Positions 8,609 through 13,745 of a DNA stretch of 32,689 bases are shown piece by piece (within the stretch, counting starts at the first letter, position 1; every line of letters starts with the position of its first letter). The stretch is from NCBI GenBank assembly GCA_040414495.1, contig JBEDUI010000037.1, forward strand, positions 1 through 32,689. Direction: 5' to 3'. The translations under genes and the position numbers were made by a program. Source of the stretch: DATAVB01 sp040414495. Lineage in GTDB: Bacteria > Actinomycetota > Actinomycetes > Mycobacteriales > QHCD01. The notes below the pieces were generated by a model. It was not told the DNA's origin. It was given only the letters and a program-made list of their open reading frames with translations, and searched no databases.

Positions 8609-8627
8609 CGATATCGGGGTGATATCG
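8609..8627 (-). promoter_or_regulatory. inverted repeat upstream of paralogue 2
   Basis: CGATATC-N5-GATATCG has perfect 7-bp arms. It lies 15 bases upstream of the preferred GTG start of the 8066-8593 gene. Its size and symmetry fit a binding site for a dimeric regulator; the regulator is unknown. Confidence 0.35.
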
Positions 8628-8662
8628 GCGTACGAATGTCCGTTCCTACAAATTGAATAGCC

Positions 8663-8697
8663 GGGCCGCGACTCCGCGCAGTGCGGGGTCGCGGCCC
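8663..8697 (-). terminator. hairpin terminator behind paralogue 3
   Basis: GGGCCGCGAC (8663-8672) pairs with GTCGCGGCCC (8688-8697), and inner TCCGC/GCGGG extends the stem to 15 bp with one G-T pair and a 5-base loop. It begins 25 bases after the stop of the 8723-9655 gene in its reading direction and is followed by an AT-rich run. Confidence 0.7.
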
Positions 8698-8722
8698 TAG
8701 CTATACGACATTCTATCCGGTC

Positions 8723-9655
8723 CTACTTGCTCGGGAATCCGCTGGGCAGGGTCGGCATTCCGCTCGGCAGGCTCGGCAAATTGCTCGGCAGACCGCTGGG
8801 CAAATTGCTCGGCAACCCGCTCGGAAGACTGCTGCCGCTGGGCACCTTGGCCGACGGTCCGCTCTCGCTCTTGCCGGTCTTGCCGGCGCCGGTGTCGCCA
8901 CTGCCGTGGTCGTACGTTGCCTCGGCGCTCGGGCAGACCTTCCAGTCGCCGTTTTCCTTCTGGGTATAGAAGGACGCTGTCTGGGTGTCACCGGCTCCGT
9001 TGGTCACCGAGGCCGTGACCTTTGCGGTGTCGCCCTTCTCGGTGCTGCTCTTGACCGAGTAGCTCTTGAGCTTGTCCTTCGGAGAGTCACCGTTCAAACC
9101 GCCGGCGTCGCCCTTGATCAGGTGCTGGTCTTTCGAGCAGACGATCTTTTTCGCGGCTGAGATGTCGTTGTCCTTGGCGGCATTCAGGAACGAGGTCACC
9201 ACACCCTTGGGCGAGGAGGTGTCCTTCTTACTGTTGCCTTTGAAGACGGTGAAGTACAGCGCCAGGCCGACGCCGACCAGCACGACCACGACCGCGCCGC
9301 CGACCAACCAGGGCGCCTTGCTCTTCGTGGGCGGAGCGCCGTAACCGCCACCCTGCGGCGGGTACTGCGCATACTCCTGCTGACCGTACGGCTGCTGACC
9401 GTACCCGGGCTGCTGCTGACCATAGCCAGGCTGCTGACCATAGGGCTGCTGCTGTCCGTAACCCGGCTGCTGACCGTACCCAGGCTGCTGCTGACCGTAC
9501 CCGGGCTGCTGCTGACCATAGCCAGGCTGCTGTCCGTAGGGCTGCTGCTGACCGTAACCCTGCTGACCGTAGCCGGGCTGCTGGCCCGACGGCGGCCCAT
9601 ATTGTGGCTGGCCGCCCTGCTCTGGCGGCGGCCCGTAGCCAGGTGGCGTGCTCAT
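8723..9655 (-). CDS. Gln/Tyr/Pro-repeat membrane protein, paralogue 3
   Basis: A 310-residue protein. Residues 1-115 are a low-complexity cytoplasmic region built from about a dozen PGYGQQ/PYGQQ units. A membrane helix follows (WLVGGAVVVVLVGVGLALYF), then a roughly 100-residue outside domain starting SPKGVVTSFLNAAKDND with cysteines in IVCSKD and WKVCPS. The C-terminal 55 residues are Ser/Gly/Pro-rich with a (N/G)LPSGLPS repeat, resembling wall-spanning linkers. The start is an ATG with AGGAG nine bases upstream. Although the frame stays open to 10123, that extension overlaps the next gene and lacks a ribosome site. Closest relative in the window is 8066-8593. Function unknown; Pro/Gln/Tyr-rich tails of this sort often mediate clustering or protein contacts. 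Confidence 0.85.
   Translation of the reverse strand: MSTPPGYGPPPEQGGQPQYGPPSGQQPGYGQQGYGQQQPYGQQPGYGQQQPGYGQQQPGYGQQPGYGQQQPYGQQPGYGQQQPGYGQQPYGQQEYAQYPPQGGGYGAPPTKSKAPWLVGGAVVVVLVGVGLALYFTVFKGNSKKDTSSPKGVVTSFLNAAKDNDISAAKKIVCSKDQHLIKGDAGGLNGDSPKDKLKSYSVKSSTEKGDTAKVTASVTNGAGDTQTASFYTQKENGDWKVCPSAEATYDHGSGDTGAGKTGKSESGPSAKVPSGSSLPSGLPSNLPSGLPSNLPSLPSGMPTLPSGFPSK
9364..9586 (-). repeat. coding repeat, PGYGQQ/PYGQQ units
   Basis: Imperfect in-frame repeats of 15-24 bases (CTGCTGACCGTAC-type on the plus strand) encode the Gln/Tyr/Gly/Pro tract of the 8723-9655 protein. Copy number is likely to vary between strains through slippage. Confidence 0.8.
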
Positions 9656-9744
9656 GTCGTATCTCTCCTGTCGGTTATGTACGACTCGCAACGACGCATT
9701 GTGGACGATCGGTCGAGCGCGTAACCAACCGCCCTGGCGGGTCG

Positions 9745-10047
9745 TTACCGCGCAGCGCTGTTCGGATCGGCCACTACGACCTCGAAGGCGCTCGGCTCGT
9801 TCCGTGCGGTCCCCAGGAAAATCGCCACCTGCGCGCGGACCTGCGCATCGGCCATCGCCCGGCGGTACGTCCCGGCACCCGCCCACTCGGTGCCCAACAC
9901 CCACAGCCGCGGCTCGTCGGCCGCCCGCGCGATCCAGCCGCGCACGTATCCGGCCCGGCCCCGCAACAGCTCCAACGCCGCCTGCGCCTCGGTCAGGAAG
10001 GCCTGTTCCTCCTCGGCCGGCCGGTCGAACCGGAACAGGACGATCAC
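9745..10047 (-). CDS. antibiotic biosynthesis monooxygenase-like (ABM) protein
   Basis: A 100-residue protein with the pattern of a single ferredoxin-like ABM domain: first strand IVLFRFDR, helix EQAFLTEAQAALELL, then GYVRGWIARAADEPRLWVLGTEWAG, and a final strand AFEVVV. Family members are small dimeric oxygenases or haem-degrading enzymes, and many are uncharacterised. The GTG start has GGGGAG seven bases upstream. The frame is open for 48 more codons but has no better start. It is divergent from the DUF6703-like gene, with a 94-base shared upstream region. Its position near glyS is common in actinomycetes (from memory), without known functional meaning. Confidence 0.75.
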   Translation of the reverse strand: MIVLFRFDRPAEEEQAFLTEAQAALELLRGRAGYVRGWIARAADEPRLWVLGTEWAGAGTYRRAMADAQVRAQVAIFLGTARNEPSAFEVVVADPNSAAR

Positions 10048-10081
10048 GATGCGACTCCCCGGTGGCTGGAGGGTGGCGAAG

Positions 10082-10109
10082 TTGCCGGTAGGAGAGGACA
10101 GAATAGAGA
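10082..10109 (+). promoter_or_regulatory. candidate promoter for DUF6703-like gene
   Basis: TTGCCG (10082-10087), a 16-base spacer and TAGAGA (10104-10109) lie in the divergent region 32 bases before the plus-strand ATG at 10142. The match is moderate and made by eye. Confidence 0.3.
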
Positions 10110-10141
10110 TAGACCGGGTGCAAATGAGAGAGGCAACGCTG

Positions 10142-10426
10142 ATGTCGCGCATCTCCCGCAGCGTCATCGAGAAACGCAGTGCGGTGTTCATAGTTTATTT
10201 ACGCGGCCAGCCACGATGGCTCGTCGCGGCGATCGTGGCCGCCGTTTTGTTGGGTGGCTTGTTCGCCGGTGGGGCGGTATCGGCCGCATTGCTGATCGCC
10301 ATTGCCGCGGTCGTCATCTGGCTGGCCTACCTGAGCTGGCCGCAGACCGAACCGCCGGCCCGAATTGCCCGATGCGTTGTGGTACTGGCATTGCTGGCGC
10401 TGGCCGTGCTCCGCCTTGTCGGCTGA
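10142..10426 (+). CDS. small two- to three-helix membrane protein (DUF6703-like)
   Basis: A 94-residue protein. A short basic N-terminus (about residues 1-25) is followed by three hydrophobic segments: WLVAAIVAAVLLGGLFAG, VSAALLIAIAAVVIWLAYLSW and CVVVLALLALAVLRLV. The pattern QPRW...WLAYLSWP...R...VLRL matches an actinobacterial family I recall as DUF6703; function unknown. The ATG start has GAGAGG eight bases upstream; another ATG at 10124 is less well placed. It is the first of a run of plus-strand genes, followed by the NfeD-like/SPFH pair after about 105 bases. Confidence 0.75.
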   Translation: MSRISRSVIEKRSAVFIVYLRGQPRWLVAAIVAAVLLGGLFAGGAVSAALLIAIAAVVIWLAYLSWPQTEPPARIARCVVVLALLALAVLRLVG

Positions 10427-10531
10427 ACTTCTGGTTGGTGATGATCACGAAACCGAAGCCGTATTTCCGTGCTCCTATCCGTGCTCTTATCCGGACCTAT
10501 CCACGTCCGTACCAGATCGAGGGGACCGCTC

Positions 10532-10780
10532 GTGGAGCCTGACCGCTCGGCAGTAGGCTGCGTCGGCCCGCTCACCATTGCGACACGCGGTACGGCTGGA
10601 CCGGGTGAGGTGCTGCTGCGGATCCGCGGCGGTTCCGAGTCCTACCTGGCCTGGTCCGATGAGCCGCTGGAGGTCGGCACCACCGTGCTGGTCATCGAGG
10701 CTCGTGGCTCACGCACCGTCGATGTTGTGCCCTGGGTCGGCCAGCCCGACCCGAGCATTACGAGTCCAGAATCTTATTGA
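10532..10780 (+). CDS. NfeD-like OB-fold partner of the SPFH protein
   Basis: An 82-residue, beta-rich protein whose pattern (GxVGPLTIATRGTAGPGEVLLRI...LEVGTTVLVIEARGSRTVDVVPW) looks like the soluble OB-fold domain of NfeD/YuaF-type proteins, lacking membrane helices. NfeD-type proteins work with flotillin-type SPFH proteins in membrane microdomains. Here it lies 21 bases upstream of an SPFH gene, which supports the reading. The GTG start has GAGGGG just upstream. The frame is open for 21 codons further (10469) without a ribosome site. Family call is inferred from pattern and neighbour. Confidence 0.7.
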   Translation: MEPDRSAVGCVGPLTIATRGTAGPGEVLLRIRGGSESYLAWSDEPLEVGTTVLVIEARGSRTVDVVPWVGQPDPSITSPESY

Positions 10781-10801
10781 ACATCTACATAAGGAGTTCC
10801 G

Positions 10802-11944
10802 ATGTTCGGTTATCACGTTCCAGCGCCCGACCAGGCAATGCTGATCTCGGGTGGAAAGCACGGCCAGAACGGCACTCCATTCCGAGTGGTCACCGGACAC
10901 GGGTCGTTCGTGCTGCCGTTCTTCCGGAAGGTACGGTTTCTGACCCTGGCCATGTGTGAGTCCGAGGTCGCCGAAACCTGTGTCACCAAACAGGGAATTG
11001 CGTTGAACGTGCGCGCGGTAATTGCGTTCAAGGTCGGCAATGACGCGGAGAGCATTGTCAATGCCGGTCAGCGTTTCTTATCCGATCAGAACCAGATGTC
11101 GGTGCTCACCGGCCGCATCTTCTCCGGTCACCTGCGGTCAATTGTCGGCTCGATGACGGTCGAGGAAATCGTCACCGAGCGGCAGAAGCTGGCCACCGAG
11201 GTATTGGATGGCTCGAAGTCGGAAATGGCGAAGATCGGTCTGTCCGTCGACGCGTTGCAGATCCAGTCCATCGACGACATGAAGCTCGGCTATATCGCCG
11301 CGATGGCCGCGCCGCACAACGCCGCGATACAGCGGCAGGCCCAGATCGCCCAGGCGCAGGCGAATCAGGCCTCGGCCGAAGCCGAGCAGGAATCGCAGCG
11401 TAAGCAGGCCGAATACGCGCGGGAGACCTCGGTCGTGCAGGCGCAGTACAAGGCCGAGGTGGACAAGGCCCAGGCGCAGGCGGCCCAGGCCGGACCGCTG
11501 GCCCAGGCGCAGGCCCAACGCGAGGTCATCGCCGCCCAGACCGAGCTGGCCCAGCGCTCGGCCGCACTGCGCCAGCAGCAGCTGGTAGCCGAGGTCGTCA
11601 AGCCGGCCGAGGCCGAGGCCGAGCGGGTCCGCATCCTGGCCCAGGCCGACGCGGAGAAGATGAGGATCCAGGCCGAGGCGGCCGCATCGCACGATCGGGT
11701 CGCGCTGGACCGCATGCTCATCGACCAACTGCCGATGATCGTCAAGGAGGCCGCGGCCGGCCTGGCCGGCGCCAACGTCAATGTGCTCAACGGCGCCGAT
11801 GGGCTCAGCCAGATCGCCTCTGGTCTGGTCGGGCAGGGTCTGTCCATTCTGGACTCGGTCAAGAAGGGACTGGGTAACGCCGACGAAAAGCCTGCTGGCA
11901 ATGGCGCTGTGGTCCCGGTCGACCGGCAGAACGCCCCGCGTTAA
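10802..11944 (+). CDS. SPFH/band 7 (flotillin-like) protein
   Basis: A 380-residue flotillin-type scaffold protein, expected on the inner face of the membrane in lipid microdomains. Residues 1-165 form the SPFH domain (GGKHGQNGTPFRVVTGHGSFVLPFF, and the helix LRSIVGSMTVEEIVTERQ). Residues 170-320 are a long Ala/Gln/Glu-rich coiled coil with AQAQA and EAEAERVRI repeats. The C-terminal part (GLAGANVNVLNGADGLSQIASGL) matches the flotillin oligomerisation tail. No N-terminal membrane helix is seen, so attachment is probably peripheral. The ATG has AAGGAG five bases upstream. It is cotranscribed with the NfeD-like gene and ends at a strong terminator. Confidence 0.92.
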   Translation: MFGYHVPAPDQAMLISGGKHGQNGTPFRVVTGHGSFVLPFFRKVRFLTLAMCESEVAETCVTKQGIALNVRAVIAFKVGNDAESIVNAGQRFLSDQNQMSVLTGRIFSGHLRSIVGSMTVEEIVTERQKLATEVLDGSKSEMAKIGLSVDALQIQSIDDMKLGYIAAMAAPHNAAIQRQAQIAQAQANQASAEAEQESQRKQAEYARETSVVQAQYKAEVDKAQAQAAQAGPLAQAQAQREVIAAQTELAQRSAALRQQQLVAEVVKPAEAEAERVRILAQADAEKMRIQAEAAASHDRVALDRMLIDQLPMIVKEAAAGLAGANVNVLNGADGLSQIASGLVGQGLSILDSVKKGLGNADEKPAGNGAVVPVDRQNAPR

Positions 11945-11973
11945 GGAATCGTAGAAATAACTGAAGTTCTGCT

Positions 11974-12011
11974 CCGGGTGGGTGATCCGCGAAATAGGAT
12001 CACCCACCCGG
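11974..12011 (+). terminator. rho-independent-like terminator of the SPFH gene
   Basis: CCGGGTGGGTGATCC (11974-11988) and GGATCACCCACCCGG (11997-12011) form a perfect 15-bp stem with an 8-base loop. An AT-rich run ATTTCTTATTTAT follows. It lies 30 bases after the SPFH stop. Confidence 0.85.
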
Positions 12012-12154
12012 ATTTCTTATTTATACGACCGCTGGTTGTGGTGCTTCGGCCGGCTGGTCGGTGAATCGCACCGCGAGCGGTCAGGCCTTCGTCACGGCCG
12101 GCGCACACATATATCACGTCGAGATGGATGGTGCCACGGGCGAGATGGGGGCCC

Positions 12155-12183
12155 TTCGACCGCACAGATTTTCGGCCTATAGT
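12155..12183 (+). promoter_or_regulatory. candidate promoter of the PH-like membrane gene
   Basis: TTCGAC (12155-12160), a 17-base spacer and TATAGT (12178-12183) form a good actinobacterial promoter. The next ATG (12193) is only nine bases past the -10 box, so the transcript would have almost no leader. Confidence 0.5.
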
Positions 12184-12192
12184 GACGGCCTC

Positions 12193-12273
12193 ATGAACGT
12201 ATGCTCCCTCGAGCCGGCGGCGCGATCGTGCGCCGATGACACGCGGGCCGGTGCCATCGCGGTGGCGTCATGA
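12193..12273 (+). CDS. 26-codon upstream micro-ORF
   Basis: An open frame of 26 codons begins at the first ATG after the candidate -10 box. Its stop overlaps the start of the next gene as ATGA (12270-12273). It encodes MNVCSLEPAARSCADDTRAG and a short tail, with no recognisable domain. The next gene has only a weak ribosome site of its own, so the micro-ORF could serve to deliver ribosomes by termination-reinitiation. Whether the peptide itself matters is unknown. Confidence 0.35.
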   Translation: MNVCSLEPAARSCADDTRAGAIAVAS

Positions 12274-12869
12274 CCGAAGCGATGATCCGCTTCCCGCGCT
12301 CCACAGCCGGACTGGCCTGGCTGTGCGGATTTGCCGCGCTGTTGGTCGCGATTGGCGTGGCCGGCATGGTCAGCGCGCCTGAGCCCGGGCCGGTGCTGGC
12401 GGCGATCGCGATCGTGGTGATCGTGGCCGCCGTGGTCCGCATGCTGTTGATGGGCACGTCCCGGCTGGTCAACGGCACGCTGCATCACATCGGGTTCCTG
12501 CACAATCGCGAGGTCCCGATCGCCGGTGCGCGGACGGTCACGTTGGAACCCAGCTCGGGCGGGTTCGGCCAGCTACGGATCATCCCGGCGCAGGGGCGGC
12601 CGGTGCACCTACAGTTGATGCTCAACGCCTGGCCGTTCGTCGGTGTGTGCATGCGGCCCGACGACCTCGACCGGCTTGGCGAGGCGTTGCTGGCGACCGG
12701 GAACGCACAGGCCCAGGACCTGCGCACGATCCTGCATCTGCAGGCTGAACATTTGCGGGCCGGCGGATCGCTGGCCACCTCACCGTTGCGGGCGCCCCGC
12801 CATTCCGAAGGCCGCAAGTACGTCGGGGACAGCACATTGACCATGCTGCTGCGCCGCGCCCGTTCCTGA
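12270..12869 (+). CDS. two-helix membrane protein with PH-like domain
   Basis: A 199-residue protein of unknown function. Two N-terminal membrane helices (about residues 14-34, LAWLCGFAALLVAIGVAGM, and 40-60, VLAAIAIVVIVAAVVRMLLM) are followed by a cytoplasmic domain. That domain starts SRLVNGTLHHIGFLHNREVPIAGARTVTLEPSS and has the strand pattern of bacterial PH-like domains. An Arg-rich tail follows. The ATG overlaps the stop of the 26-codon micro-ORF. The gene is probably monocistronic with its own promoter. It is followed by a gene-free repeat region and converges with the oligopeptidase gene. Confidence 0.7.
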   Translation: MTEAMIRFPRSTAGLAWLCGFAALLVAIGVAGMVSAPEPGPVLAAIAIVVIVAAVVRMLLMGTSRLVNGTLHHIGFLHNREVPIAGARTVTLEPSSGGFGQLRIIPAQGRPVHLQLMLNAWPFVGVCMRPDDLDRLGEALLATGNAQAQDLRTILHLQAEHLRAGGSLATSPLRAPRHSEGRKYVGDSTLTMLLRRARS

Positions 12870-12975
12870 ACCAGTTGCGTCACGCAACCTGACTATCACA
12901 TCTAGAGCCCTGTGAGTTTTGTCACGCAACCCGCTTGTCGGCGAGACGAGAGTTCGGCCGAACCTCAGCCGCTCA

Positions 12976-13156
12976 GCCACCAGATTGCAGCGAGCGTGAC
13001 AAGAGTCCGGACACGCGCCACCAGAAAACCACCATTGCAGCGACCATGACAAGAATCCGGACACGCGCCACCAGAAAACCACCATTGCAGCGACCGTGAC
13101 AAGAGTCCGGACGCGCGCCACCGGCAAACCACCATTGCAGCGAACGTGGCAAGAGT
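12976..13156. repeat. 50-bp tandem repeat, about 3.5 copies
   Basis: Units starting ATTGCAGCGA begin at 12984, 13034, 13084 and 13134, exactly 50 bases apart. They share the core ACAAGARTCCGGACRCGCGC. The second and third copies are nearly identical, and the fourth decays after about 23 bases. Non-coding minisatellite; role unknown. Confidence 0.9.
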
Positions 13157-13260
13157 GTCGGTCAGCCGTCGAAAAAAGCGCCCTGTAGTCCCGGTCGCTG
13201 CAGATAGTGCCTTGAGCTGGCCCGTAGGCTGCGCCATAGTCGGGCAAGGGCCGTGAATCC

Positions 13261-13314
13261 TTGATCGTGACTGGATCTAGTACGGATTTCGGGATCAAAT
13301 CCACTTACGATCAA
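13261..13314 (+). repeat. palindromic element A1
   Basis: TTGATCGTGACTGGAT (13261-13276) pairs with ATCCACTTACGATCAA (13299-13314) at 14 of 16 positions. The spacer contains GTACGGATTTCGGGATC, shared with A2. This is the most diverged A copy. Confidence 0.8.
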
Positions 13315-13376
13315 GCCAACCCGCGGCCCGCACGGTGCAATCAGGCAGCTGAACGGGACTCACGACTCGCCGGCCA

Positions 13377-13427
13377 TGATCGTGATGGCTTTCGTCAACG
13401 AAATCGCGCCGAAACCCATCACGATCA
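13377..13427 (+). repeat. palindromic element B1
   Basis: TGATCGTGATGG (13377-13388) and CCATCACGATCA (13416-13427) are perfect 12-bp arms. TTTCG/CGAAA extend the stem after one mismatch. Its sequence is close to the reverse complement of B2 at 28421-28473. Confidence 0.85.
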
Positions 13428-13516
13428 AGAAAATTCGCGCGGTCACCTCCCGGCCTGACCCAACCGGAGTCCCATGCGCCAAAACACCAAACCGCCGAGC
13501 ACCCGGCCCGAATCCA

Positions 13517-13568
13517 TGATCATGAGTGGATTTAGTACGGATTTCGGGATCAAATCCACTCACGATCA
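13517..13568 (+). repeat. palindromic element A2
   Basis: TGATCATGAGTGGATTT (13517-13533) pairs with AAATCCACTCACGATCA (13552-13568) at 16 of 17 positions around an 18-base loop. The loop matches the reverse complement of the A3 loop (28603-28620) at 14 of 18 positions, so the element has a direction. Confidence 0.85.
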
Positions 13569-13574
13569 AGGTCC

Positions 13575-13726
13575 AACACCGGCCGAGCTCAGCAAACGAG
13601 ACCGCCCGCCGCTCCGATCCAGCCAACGCCAGCAACACCGGCCGGGCTCAGCAAACGAGACCGCCCGCCGCTCCGATCCAGCCAACGCCAGCCACCCGGC
13701 CGGGACTCAGCGAACGCGCCGCCCGA
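13575..13726. repeat. 59-bp tandem repeat, two full copies plus a decayed third
   Basis: Copies starting AACACCGGCC begin at 13575 and 13634 and differ at a single position (GAGCTC versus GGGCTC). A third starting near 13693 keeps only about 35 recognisable bases. It ends about 20 bases from the stop codon of the minus-strand oligopeptidase gene, so it lies in the 3' region of that transcript. Confidence 0.85.
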
Positions 13727-13745
13727 TCACACTGACCGGCCGCGC

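Larger units (their letters stand above)
12870..13745. other. gene-free region with three repeat families
   Basis: No credible coding sequence lies in these 876 bases between two convergent genes. Contents in order: a short GTTGCGT-C-ACGCAAC palindrome (12874-12888) with a second partial copy (12921-12930), a 50-bp tandem repeat (12976-13156), palindromic elements A1, B1 and A2 (13261-13568), and a 59-bp tandem repeat (13575-13726). Open frames across the tandem repeats exist only because the repeat unit is not a multiple of three and shows no codon bias. Confidence 0.7.

Noticed and set aside
12976..13156. Origin of replication or iteron array
   Set aside because: No DnaA boxes, no AT-rich unwinding region, and no dnaA, dnaN or partition genes nearby.
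12780..13304. Minus-strand open frames across the 50-bp repeat
   Set aside because: The Trp/Arg-rich translation comes from the repeat rotating through frames. There is no ribosome site or codon bias, and it overlaps the end of a real gene.
13261..13568. CRISPR array
   Set aside because: Repeats are palindromic, irregularly spaced, of two kinds and partly inverted. There are no uniform spacers and no cas genes.
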